Assembly: GCF_010389155.1 (NCBI RefSeq)
Contig: NC_057761.1
Coordinates: 18,912,501-18,976,500 of the forward strand
DNA from: Erigeron canadensis
Taxonomy: Eukaryota > Streptophyta > Magnoliopsida > Asterales > Asteraceae
Direction of reading: 5' to 3'
DNA length: 64,000 nt
The notes beneath the pieces are model-generated. The model did not search any database, was not told the DNA's origin, and saw nothing but the letters and a program-made list of their open reading frames with translations. The position numbers were made by a program, and so were the translations under genes. Each line of letters opens with the position of its first letter. Position 1 is the stretch's first letter. Of the stretch, positions 46,643 to 56,900 are shown one piece after another.

Positions 46643-47497
46643 TTATACATAACACTTTTTTAGTTGCGACCCATTCCATGTTCTTGGGAGATTCTCTCCT
46701 TGAAGTGTGGCCAACTTGTAGGATCCATTGCCGCAAGCTTCTATGATCTGATACGGACCTTCCCATTGGGGTCCAAGCTTTCCAACTTTTTCCGCTTTGC
46801 TTGCATCATTGTTTCGAAAAACATAACTTCCAGGCAAGAAAGTTTCTTTGTTAACCCTTTGGTCATAGTATTTCTTGACTTGTGCCTTGTAGGCTGCTTC
46901 TTTGATGAAGGCGACCTCCCTTCTTTCTTCCAATAGATTCAGATTTTGGCGGAGTTGATCTTCATTTTCATCTTCGTCATTAAACCTGCGGAGGGTTGGT
47001 ATGCATGCCTCTGCTGGTATCATAGCTTCGGAGCCGTACACCAGGTTGAAGGGAGTCTCTCCATTGCTTGTTTTTGGAGTTGTTCTTGATGCCCATAAAA
47101 CTTGATGAAGTTCATCTAACCATCCACTTTGACACCTTCCCAGTCTTGTTTTGATTCCGTGTACAAGTTGTTTGTTCATTGCTTCGACTTGTCCATTAGC
47201 TTGAGGATGGGCTACGGACGTGAAGCTCTGTTGAATCTCTAAATTTTTGCAAAACTGGGGGAAGATTCCTTGACTGAATTGTTTTCCATTGTCACTTACA
47301 ATCACTTGTGGGATTTCGAATCTTGTTACGACTTGTTCCCATACAAATTTTTCTATTTGTTTTCCTGAGATTGTGGCTAGGGGTTTAGCCTCAACCCATT
47401 TCGTAAAGTAGTCAACAACTATGACCAAAACTTTAATTTTCCCGGAGCCTGCGGAAAAGGTCCGACAATGTCGATACCCCACTTTAAGAATGGCCAA
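46643..47497 (-). pseudogene. Gypsy 2 integrase core and C-terminus
   Basis: Open frame with VVDYFTKWVEAKPLATISG, VIVSDNGKQFSQGIFPQFC and HPQANGQVEAMNKQLVHGIK (Asp-Asp-Glu core visible). Then NLVYGSEAMIPAE and the C-terminal GKLGPQWEGPYQI..GSYKLATLQG. The zinc finger (GCCGSHAGPRMVV, CESCQIHA) lies upstream in the 47419-48696 frame. A frameshift in the 47420-47497 overlap separates the two, so Pol is interrupted. Confidence 0.9.
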
Positions 47498-48696
47498 GCA
47501 GATGTCACCGGGATCAATTCACTCTTCGGAGCTTTCGGAACCGTAGCATGGATTTGACATGATTCACAAGGTTGAATTTCATTCACAGTATCTTTGTACA
47601 TAGATGGCCAATAATACCCCATTTTGGTGATTTTAGCCACCACCATCCTTGGGCCGGCGTGAGATCCGCAGCATCCTTGATGAATTTCTTGAATGATTGC
47701 TTTTGCCTGATTTGGGCCTACACACCTCAACAATGGTCCCAGGTATGATTTCCTGTAGAGGCCTTCCTCTAGGAGAGTGTACTGTGGAGCTTTGATTCTG
47801 ATCTTTCTGGCTTCCTCCTTGTCTGCTGGTAAAAGCCCACTTGTCACATATTCAATGATTGGAGTCATCCAATTTTGCCTTTCTTTTTCAATGGGTGCGA
47901 CAACCAGTTCTTCATCAATAGAGCTTCTTTTTAGCGTCTCCACAAGGACTTCTTTAGTTAAATGAGCAAAAGAAGTGGAAGCCAGCTTGCTCAGGGGGTC
48001 TGCTATCTTGTTCCGGCTCCTGCTTACATTCTGTATTCGGAAGGTTTTGAATTTTTGCCTTATCTGCCTTACCTTCTCCAAGTATTTTTTCATCGCAGGC
48101 TCTTTTGCTTCGTACGTTCCGTCTACTTGGAATGCCACTATCTGAGAATCTACGCAGGCGTGAATGTGTTCTACCTTCATTTGCACTGCGATTCGTAATC
48201 CTGCTAATAATGCTTCGTACTCTGCGACATTGTTGGAGGCTTTAAATTCAAAGCGTAGAGCGTAAGTAAATTCTTGTCCTTCTGGGCTTGTTAAAATAAG
48301 TCCTGCTCCGGAGCCATCTGCGCTGGAGGCTCCGTCGGTAAAAAGTTTCCACATTGTGCCATTCTCCGGCAACTCCGGTTGTTCATCCTTTACCACAGTT
48401 TCAGCTTTTCTTTTGTTCTTAGTTTCAGCAGTCGGAACCTCCGCAAGGAAATCTGCTAATATTTGTCCTTTGATTGAATTTCTTGGTTTGAATTTTATTT
48501 CATGCTCCCCTAATTCCACTGCCCATTTTGCTAATCTCCCTGAAACCTCCGGCCTGGTTAATACTTGCTTTATTGGTTTATCTGTTAACACTTGAATTGG
48601 GTGTGCCTGGAAATACCGGCGTAGGCTTCGGGCAACATGAATCAGAGCTAAAGTTAATTTCTCGATTTCTGGATATCTTGTTTCTGGTGGTTGCAA
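47419..48696 (-). pseudogene. Gypsy 2 dual RNase H and integrase zinc finger
   Basis: The first RNase H remnant ends with ETRYPEIEKLTLALIHVAR and VLTDKPIKQVLTRPEVSGRL. The second, archaeal-type RNase H starts at WKLFTDGASSADGSGAGL and shows the acidic positions TDG, NNVAEYEALLAGL, CVDSQ and the late SRSRNKIADPLSKLA. Two RNase H domains in one Pol is the signature of Tat/Ogre elements. The ORF then reads through the integrase HHCC finger to GIDIVGPFPQ and stops at 47419. Confidence 0.9.
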
Positions 48697-48720
48697 AACT
48701 CTACTGACATAGTAAATTGG

Positions 48721-49566
48721 CTATTGAACTCCTTTTCTGCTAGTTATCAACACCGCACTTATAGTCTCACTTGATGCTGCAAGGTACATTTGCAAGGTTT
48801 CGCCCGGTGTAGGGGCTGTCATTGTTGGTAGTTGACAAAGGTACTCTTTTAACTCTATAAATGCTTTTTGAGCCTCCTCTGTCCACTTGAAGTGTTGTTT
48901 TTCTAGGCAACCTTTTAATGTTTGAAAGAAAGGAAGAGACCGGTCTGCTGATTTTGATAAAAAACGATGAAGAGCTGCCAATTTACCATTAAGTCTTTGG
49001 ACATCTTTAAGAGCTTGCGGAGCCTTCATGTTTTGAATATCCTTGATTTTCTCTGGGTCTGCCTTGAATCCTTCCTTTGTAATGACATGCCCCAAAAACT
49101 AGCCTTCTTCCACCCCGAAGGAGCACTTCTTGGGGTTTAGTTTCATATTAATACATCGGAGGGTCCGGAAGGTTTCCTCAATATCCAATAACATGTCTTC
49201 TTCATTTCTACTTTTGATTACCATGTCATCCACATAAACCTCCAGGTTTCTTCCGATTTGTCCACCAAAAGCTCTATCCACCAATCTTTGATATGTTGCA
49301 CCGGCATTCTTTAAACCAAAAGACATCTTCTTGTAACAAAAAATTCCTTCAGAAGTGTAAAAAGCAGTTTTGTCTTCATCGTCTGGGTGCATTTGTATCT
49401 GGTGGTAGCCTTTGTAGGCGTCCAAAAAACACTTTAATCGGAAACCGACAAGTGATTCAATTTTCCAATCTATTTCGGGGAGGGGGTAACAGTCCTTTGG
49501 GCATGCCTTGTTGATGTCCATGAAGTCAACATACATCCTCCATCCCCCATCATGCTTCTTTACCAT
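48721..49566 (-). pseudogene. Gypsy 2 reverse transcriptase
   Basis: 49099-49566 covers WRMYVDFMDINKACPKDCYPLP, DAYKGYHQIQMHPDDEDKTAF, FGLKNAGATYQRLVDRAF and the intact catalytic VYVDDMVIKS. A stop after CSFGVEEG at 49099 interrupts it. The thumb/connection continues at 48721-49095 (GHVITKEGFKADPEKI, FFQTLKGC). The frame differs from the upstream protease ORF, so at least one frameshift occurs near 49580. Confidence 0.9.
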
Positions 49567-49594
49567 TACCGGGTTCGCTACCCAACTTTGGTAC

Positions 49595-50515
49595 TTAACT
49601 TCTGAGGATGCCAGCCTTCACCAAATCTTCCACTTGCTCTTTCGCAGCCTTACTTCGGTCCGGAGCTAGGCTCCGACGTTTTTGTTTGATAGGCTCCAGA
49701 TGTGGCCTTGTATTCCAACGATGCTGGGTATCAAAGTTCTCACCATTTATTTTCAACTGTCTTGGGACTCCTGACATGTCCGCGGGAGTCCATGCAAAAA
49801 TGTCCATATTTTTTTCTAAAGCTTCCTTCAATTTTCTTTTGTATTCAGTTGGTAGTTGTTTACCAATCATGATGAATTGATCTGGATACTTGTTGTTGAC
49901 AAACAATTTTTCTGTTTCAATTTCTAGAGTTTCGTTTTTCTTTGAACATTCCGCAGCTTCCGGGGACCTTATCTGAGAACACTGAACCTCAGGACGAGGT
50001 TCGGTTTTGACAAAACCTATCCCTTTTGGAGTTGGGAACTTTACTATTCCATGGACAGGGGATGGAACCATGCCCAGCTTCCTCATTGCTGGTCTGCCAA
50101 GTATAATGTTGTAAGGCGACTCCGCTCGAACTATCACAAAGGTTAGTGTTTCAGTTCTCGCCTGCGGAGCCTTCCCCACTGTTACATTTAAAGTGACTTC
50201 TCCCAATGACCATGTTCTTTCATTTGAGAAACCGACCAAAGGACTTATGTTGTCTCTTCTCTTCTTTCTCAGTGCAGCTTTTAATTTCAGGAAACAGTGT
50301 TCATACATTATCTCACACCCACTTCCGGTGTCCAGATGTACCCTTTTTATTGGGTGGTTCCCGACAACGGCTTCGATTATGATTGGAGCGTCCGATGCTT
50401 CTTCATCTTCTACCGGAGGGAAACTTATGACTACCTTCTTCCAGGCTTCATTTCTGATTTTCACTGTTTCTGACTTCGGATGTTCCGGAAGGACTGTCGC
50501 GATTACTTCTTCCAA
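49595..50515 (-). pseudogene. Gypsy 2 aspartic protease and RT N-terminus
   Basis: Active-site motif VHLDTGSGCEIMYEHCF near 50310-50345, then SPYNIILGRPAMRKLG. The C-terminal half leads into RT with FAWTPADMSGVP and RSLAPDRSKAAKEQVEDLVKAG. The ORF itself is intact (306 codons) and contains the catalytic Asp-Thr-Gly. It overlaps the gag tail frame by about 13 bases. Confidence 0.88.
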
Positions 50516-51876
50516 CGGTTCTGCTTTGGCTTCCTGGTCGGGGCCTTTTCTGCTGCTAATATATCACGAGTATTTTTTGGAGCGTGATGTTGATTAGAGT
50601 TACTTCCGGAGGCTCCTCCTTGTGATCTATTGAATGGAGCTGTTCTAAATCTCTCATTTCTGAAGTTACGGTTCCTTCTGTTTCTATCCAGGTCTTTTCC
50701 ATAACCTGGTCCAGTAACTTCCGCCTGCTGTTTCTTTGCCCACAAGGAAAGTATAAGTTTTGTCCATTAAGACCGTGTACTTCTGCGGAAGGTCCGTAGA
50801 GAGGAATTCCACAAGAGGTTGAAAACGTAGTCCGTGGACAAAACCTGATATTTTCTGGTTCTCACTGAGACCCTTCATCAGTGCTGTTTCATCTGTGTAC
50901 CGAGTTATAAACTGGCGGATAGTTTCGTTTTCTCTTCTTTTAATGTTATGAGCTTCCAAGTGCATTTTCTTGTATTTCCTCTACTGGCTGAAATGAGAGC
51001 GAAACTTAGTTTTAAGGTCTTCAAAACTAGTGATACTTCCTTCTGGTTGAGCATCCAGCCAGATACGTGCTAAGTCTTTCAGAGTGAGTGCGAACATATG
51101 GCATGCAATGGGAACATTCCACCTTTGCATCCGAATCATTCCATTGAAATGTTTTAAGTGATTGTCCGGATCCTCCTTACCATCATACATCTCTATCCCT
51201 TTTGGTAAACCACCTTCCAGCAGCGGGTAATCTTCAATCCATTGCACAAAAGGACCTGGCTCCGTCTGAATTATCATATCTTCCTTGCTTGGAAACCACC
51301 CCGGAGGGTTCGGAAGGTGCCTTGTGGTATTAGGAGGAAAAGGTTGATAGCTTGAATTTTGTGCTGGTCTTCTGCCAGGCTGTGAAGTATAGTAATGCGC
51401 ATTAGCATTTTGAGGTCCTCTGGTAGGTTGCGGAGTAAAGTACTGATGGGAATTTGCGTTTTGGTAATAGTTATAGCGTGGGGGTGAATTATTATAAGCA
51501 TGATAATCATAGTTATATGTTTGGCCTGCTGTACGAACGTATTCTTCTGCCAAAGGAGGAAGGTTCGGAGCTCTCTGGTAGTCTTCATACTGGTAATCAG
51601 AATTTCTTCGGGGAGTCTCGTCAAAGCGAACTCTTGCTCTTGATCTGCTTCCTGAGGTTCTATGAATTGGTGTTTCTGCCATAAAGTCTTCTTCGTTGCC
51701 TCCTCTTCATTGGAGTATGTTAATCTTGTTCGTACGCTCTGCCTATCGACATGTCTGAGATATTCTCTTAAGAGTGGTGTAAGCTCCTCTAATTGTCTAG
51801 CTGCCGGAGGAGCTGCAGGGTTTGTCCTTGAGGTTTCGAACCCCGGAGGTGACCGTGGGTCCCCGTCTTCTGCCAT
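50503..51876 (-). pseudogene. Gypsy 2 gag, frameshifted
   Basis: Starts at ATG 51876 (MAEDGDPRSPPGFE). A frameshift near 51690 moves to the 50981-51682 frame: a Tyr/Asn/Pro-rich stretch, then the Retrotrans_gag-like core (GIEMYDGKEDPDNHLKHFN, HMFALTLKDLARIWLDAQP, SFEDLKTKFRSHFSQ). A stop at 50981 is followed by 50684-50965 (NETIRQFITRYTDE) and a basic Arg/Asn-rich tail (50503-50745). I see no CCHC knuckle; a basic tail may replace it. Confidence 0.85.
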
Positions 51877-51903
51877 TTTCGTACGAGATTATGATTGTTT
51901 TCG

Positions 51904-51917
51904 TGCGGATGGCGCCA
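51904..51917 (-). other. Gypsy 2 primer binding site
   Basis: The minus strand reads TGGCGCCATCCGCA two bases after the LTR. The TGGCGCC start fits the 3' end of a tRNA ending GGCGCCA; the exact tRNA is not determined. Confidence 0.75.
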
Positions 51918-51919
51918 CT

Positions 51920-52433
51920 TGTTTAAGGGTAAAGTTACACTTAATTTAATGAGGGTATACTCTAGTATAAGAAAATGGTATTTAGTGATCGGAGGGTAAT
52001 AATAGATGATTTCGGACTTGCTGGCGGTTCCTTCTTAGTGTGAGGCAATCGATGCCTCACGCCACCAAGTGTATGTATGTGTATGAAAATGCATTCTGCC
52101 TTCTAGGGTTCTTGTGGGGAGGTATTTATAAGCCCTCCACTTAGAGTCCACGAGATGGGCCGAGGAATCTAGAAGTTGGGCCTGACGGCCAACTTAACGG
52201 TAGTCTCCGACACATGACCGTTACCGTTAGACAGGTGTATCAAGATTGTTCGTTAGGAGACATAAGCACGATCTGTACGTGCTGATGCACGTGCCACATT
52301 GTACTGTTTGTCTGCCAGATGATCGCAGGGTTCGGGGCCTATTCATGGCTTCACTGAGTTAATTAAGGTACGTATCTTACTATTAATACTAATAAGCCGG
52401 AACGTCCGGATCATTAATGGTGATACATCATCA
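51920..52433 (-). repeat. Gypsy 2 5' LTR
   Basis: 514 bp, same length as the other copy, TATA box on the minus strand at about 52121-52131. Confidence 0.96.
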
Positions 52434-52860
52434 CCATCTATTTAATCCATTAACTTTAAGCTATTAAAAAGCTTTTACTCTAATGGAAAAGGTTTTTCTA
52501 AAATTTTTTATAACACTAAACAATGAAAAAAGCTTTTGTTCAAAAGGTTAAGAATTATCAACCTATTCTCAAATAAGTCATTCACTTCAATGACATGAAC
52601 GTTTTTCAAAAGCTTAATTTTTCAAAAAAAGCTTTTCATCACGTTGTCATTGGAGTCGCTTTAGTTCGATAATTCAATAGTGATACAATTATTGCACGCA
52701 GTTGGTAAACAAACTCAAGTCAAACATACAACAATAGTGGAACACATCGTGTCCTCACTATATAATCCATCCCCACCCATTGTTGTTTATGCGCATTTCA
52801 ATCACTTGATTTTCTTATTATCTATTTTATATAAAAAGAACTTCATTTTTTTTTTTTACT

Positions 52861-52870
52861 TATAAATATC
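52861..52870 (+). promoter_or_regulatory. TATA box of the nsLTP2 gene
   Basis: TATAAATATC, 99 bp before the start codon, following a poly-T stretch. The Tat element ends only 428 bp upstream, so the proximal promoter is short and bounded by MITE/Tat DNA. Confidence 0.8.
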
Positions 52871-52968
52871 AGTAAGTAAAGCCAACTTAAAATGCAACTT
52901 CCTCCAAGTCTTTGTTTCTCTCCACTTGTAGATTATTAACCAACGAACTAAATTAGCTCAAGTGTAGC

Positions 52969-53259
52969 ATGGCTAAAACATCATACATTGTGGTATGTGC
53001 AATGGCACTTGTGTTGCTGGTCTTATTAGCCCAGACACAAGTTACCATGGGGGTCACATGTGCCCCCATACAACTGGCGCCATGCGCCAGTGCATTCTCA
53101 TCATCATCGCCCCCGTCTAAGCTCTGCTGCACCAAGCTAATGCAACAAAGACCATGTCTTTGCAAGTATATTAAGAACCCAAGTCTTAAAAAGTATGTTA
53201 CTTCCCCTAATGCCAAGAAAGTTGGCAAAATCTGCAGGGTGCCTACCCCTAAGTGTTAA
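52969..53259 (+). CDS. Type 2 non-specific lipid transfer protein
   Basis: Complete single-exon gene, 96 residues. Residues 1-28 form a secretion signal (hydrophobic VVCAMALVLLVLLA core), predicting an extracellular or cell-wall protein. The mature part of about 68 residues has exactly eight cysteines spaced C-X7-C-X13-CC-X8-CXC-X23-C-X6-C, the nsLTP2 pattern. In this family four disulfides hold an all-helical fold around a lipid cavity, and members bind fatty acids or sterols and serve in cutin/suberin deposition, defence or seed tissues. Which of these applies here cannot be told from sequence. The codons are intact, with a TATA box at 52861 and AATAAA at 53400. The gene converges on the NACK1 kinesin gene, 675 bp from its stop. 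Confidence 0.95.
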   Translation: MAKTSYIVVCAMALVLLVLLAQTQVTMGVTCAPIQLAPCASAFSSSSPPSKLCCTKLMQQRPCLCKYIKNPSLKKYVTSPNAKKVGKICRVPTPKC

Positions 53260-53339
53260 GAGGAGTATTACTCTTTTTTACACATATATTAGTTATGTGT
53301 TCAAAGGGATAGACAGAGTTGTTGTTTATAAGTATAAGC

Positions 53340-53373
53340 GTCAATGTCCATATCGATCGTTTTGGACATTGAC
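53340..53373 (+). other. Hairpin in the nsLTP2 3' UTR
   Basis: GTCAATGTCCA (53340-53350) is perfectly complementary to TGGACATTGAC (53363-53373) around a 12-base loop. It lies between the stop codon and the polyadenylation signal. Confidence 0.75.
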
Positions 53374-53399
53374 TATATATAACTACTATAACTACTATG

Positions 53400-53405
53400 A
53401 ATAAA
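53400..53405 (+). terminator. Polyadenylation signal of nsLTP2
   Basis: AATAAA 141 bases after the stop codon, followed by T-rich sequence. Confidence 0.65.
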
Positions 53406-53934
53406 GTGATTTCTATTGCTGTATGAAGAATGTTTATCTTCCATATGAGGTTGCTAGTTACTAGCAAACTATTAGTTAAACAATTTAATCATTCTGTTGA
53501 CCTCTGTCTATATGACAAGTGATTTATATCGATATAGAAATACTTGTGTTGTCTGGTTGATCTTTAAGTAAGGTTGCAACTTTTATTCTTTATCTTCGCT
53601 ATCTCAATTAAAGAAGTTTTATGAAACTTTTAATGACTTCCAACCAGTTTGAACAATTTTAAGATAATATGTAACAGTATATCGACGCATTATAACTCTA
53701 CTTTGTAGCAAATATAATATAATAATGCACATTTTGCTATCATTATGACTAATAACAATTGCACTTTTAATCTACCAATTAAATTAGAATTGAAAGAAAT
53801 GCCTTCTTTATATATTGGAAGAACGAAAACACTTGACCTGGTCCAAGATTCATCATATACATTCATAATGAAAACGCTAAAAGAATGAATGCCATTCTTG
53901 CAAAAAATAAAAATAAAAAATGCTGCTGTATCTC
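53406..53934. other. Convergent intergenic region between nsLTP2 and NACK1
   Basis: Holds the 3' ends of both genes. No additional ORF supported. A/T-rich stretches at 53690-53720 and 53906-53920 could serve as minus-strand poly(A) signals for the kinesin gene. Confidence 0.5.
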
Positions 53935-56900
53935 TCACATATTGAGAAGGTTTGAGATTGGGTTCCATCCCATGATCCATGGTCTATTATCGGATGGAAG
54001 CACAAAATTAAGCTCAAACATCTCTTTCGACAAGTTTCCACCTTCACGGAAACCAACAAGCTTCGCAACGATCTCTGCACTTTCTTGCACATGTGACATA
54101 TCGTGGGGATTCGTCCATAGTTTGCTTATGAATTGAATCCTACGTTGCTTTCCCTCAAGGGGGACGTCCCATTTCATGTACAAAAGCTCTCTTTCTTCCG
54201 TTGTCAAACGTGTTGTTAGCCTCTTCGCCAGGAACTCTCTCTCACGCTTCAGTGATCTAAGGCTGCATTTGGGCAGATAATATCAATTTTATCAAAATAA
54301 ACTATATAAGCATTGAATAGTAGAACTTTTCTGAGAAATTTTTACCCGTTTAACTAGTGATGAATAGTAAAATAAAAATAACTGCTTCACAGAAATGGGT
54401 TAAGAAACACCAAAGTGTCTTGTATGTGCAAAACAGCAGGTTAGTACATTTCGTTGGCGGAGACGAATAGCAGAGGTCGTTTGCTATTTTGACACTTTAA
54501 ACTTTTTGGTAAGCGTGACTGATTCGTAAGTCTTAAAGAATATTACTGATTATAAGCCAACCCTGTCTCAACCATTCTTGGTTCGCCACCTCTAATTACA
54601 ATGTTCAGAGTACTACTAATTATCAAATGATATTTGGCTAATATAAAGTTTGGCAATAATGTAAGTAATAATTGATTAGGGATGAAGGTAACCTTGATGA
54701 TATGGAGATTGTGGGTTCTTCTGCACCACGGGCTGGGGTTGCATTTCCATGTTCAGCCAAATGCTCTTGTAGCCAATTAAGCCGCCTAAGCTCGACTTCC
54801 ATGTATATTTCATCTGCAGGGTCTCCTTTAAACAGCATATAGAATTGGGTTCTATGGATAATTGAGACGAAGCAAACGTCCCATAACTCTATTATCTTCT
54901 GTCTTTGCTCCCTAAATATTATAGGCCATGGAACTGGGGACACCTCGGGTATATCTGCTGTATTCTCATCATTTTCAAGGTCATATCCTGCTGCTTCATT
55001 AGCTTCGAGCTCAAGTACCTGCATAGAAGAACATGCATAATCCAAATATTAAATGACTTAATGAAAAACGATGAGTCAAATTAATTGTATTTACATCCAA
55101 TAAGGACAACCAGCTTGAAGGTCAGCCAAAATAATGTATCCACCAGAAATGGTTACAATTGTTATTCATATAGAGATACAAGATTGGGGTTTAATCGTTG
55201 GCTTGTAAACCCACCAAATGCCATACATGCTAATAAAATAAAGTATATATAAAGTTTAAACGTATCAAATGGTCAAACGACTCGAAAGTTGGCCAAAGTA
55301 TACTTGTAATGCATAAAAGATGCTCCTTGATGTAATTACTCAAAAAAATTGACGCACCAACTATTTGTATGTAAGATTTATAAAAATTTGGACTAAAGAG
55401 TGTTTTGTGTCAAACTTGACCTGGCCTCCTTTCAACCAGTACCTAATTTCAAACTTGGACTACCCAATATCTTCCATCTTGTTTGTTAACGGGTTCATTC
55501 AGGGTATGATTTATCCCCAACAACTTAAATATCTACCAAAATGCAATTTTAATACATAATATAAGATAAACAGCAGATCCAGAAAAGAATTCAAATTTAG
55601 GATAAAAAGTGTTTTTGATCAACCCGATCTGCCCCATATTGCCTGCTATTGAAAATGAAGAAGATACGAGTATATGATAGTTGATTACCTGGCAAACAAG
55701 TAGCTGCTTTTGGTATTGCAGCTTGGCAACACGCTCTTTAAGCTCTGTAACATACGTTCTGATGCTTCGCACGTTTTCTTCCGCTGCAGTTTGAAACATC
55801 TTCTGCATTTTCCTCATATTAACCGAACTTGAACGTCTATATGGCGTATTTTCCTTTGACGAGACATCTCCACCTTCCTCACCACCCTTTGGAGTCTCTT
55901 TCTCAGACACTACTTCAGGAGCTCTATTTTCAGTCTCACCCTCTATGACTTCCCTAGTAGATGACAGTGGCGAGCATGGAGACCTTATGAAGCTAGGTTT
56001 ATTGATAGTATTGCTAGAAGTCAAAGGACTCGTTGACTTGTTTTTCTTCTTTGACTGGCTTTTGACTTGTTGATCGTTATTGTTACTTGGAAGAGACATG
56101 ATTAGTTTGTCAATCGACTTCTGAACATTTTCGAGCTGTTCTTCAAGGTTCGCAATGTTGCTTCCTTGTGAATGGAGTCGGGTAATCTCATCTTTTAGAT
56201 TCGCACCGACACTTTTGTTGACTGGGACCATGTGGTCAACGTTGACTTCTTTTTGTGTCGGACGGAGGGCACACATATCGCGTATTTCTGCCTGTAACTT
56301 AGCAATGGTTTCTGCTGCATCTTGATTACCTTGTCTATGACAAGCAACTTCTTTTTGCAGTACTTCTAAGGCCCTGTTTGCTTCTTCACCTAGCTGTTCT
56401 TGTAGGTGTTCAAGTTTCCTGATTTCATGCATTAATGTGAAAGGAGCTGTTGATGATTGCCTCATACTTAGTCTAACTGATGTATTTCTTGTTTTCTCTA
56501 AACGGGTTGGTTCCTTGCCTTCAAGAACTGATGGTAACGTTCCATTAAATGATAAGCATTTCTTAGCCAATGGACCTGCTGGAGATTCTTGTGGCATTAG
56601 TACCTGCAACGGTTGTTTAAATCAGTCAATTCACTTATACAAAGCATCATATGATAATCAAATGATGGTGGCAAAAAGATGGGCTATGTGTATTTTTATT
56701 CAACATTTGGGTTGGGATGACATGTATGAGCATATTGTTTATTCAGATATCCTGTTAAGCATACATTTTAGACGAATCATTTGACCCATTTCTTTTACAG
56801 AACTGATTCATAAAACTTAGCCTGCTGGAAAAGACTGTTTAAACGTAACCGGGTTGAAATCGGCAGTTCTATCCTAAACTAATGACCTGACTTAGAGAAA

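Larger units (their letters stand above)
42306..52433 (-). mobile_element. Gypsy 2: Tat-lineage retrotransposon with antisense gene
   Basis: 10,128 bp, LTRs of 514 bp each (42306-42819 and 51920-52433) with 9 differences by hand count (about 98%). Exact duplication CCATC at 42301-42305 and 52434-52438. Minus orientation, with primer site at 51904-51917 and polypurine tract at 42820-42830. Order from the right: gag, protease, RT, RNase H, a second archaeal-type RNase H, integrase. A 3.9-kb region before the 3' LTR carries a plus-strand gene. Dual RNase H plus an extra antisense ORF identifies the Tat lineage. Coding frames are nearly complete but carry several frameshifts. Confidence 0.95.
42257..52660. 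mobile_element. Candidate MITE split by the Tat element
   Basis: Removing 42306-52433 joins about 275 bp bounded by GAGCATCTATAATG on the left and CATTGGAGTCGCT on the right (imperfect inverted ends, 9 of 13 matching in one alignment), with TTA on each side. The inside is rich in AAAAGCTTTT palindromes. End sequence of this kind is common in plant MITEs; the superfamily is not settled. Confidence 0.4.

Noticed and set aside
52953..53228. 91-codon minus-strand ORF over the nsLTP2 gene
   Set aside because: Shadow of the nsLTP2 coding sequence, whose eight-cysteine pattern is decisive for the plus strand.
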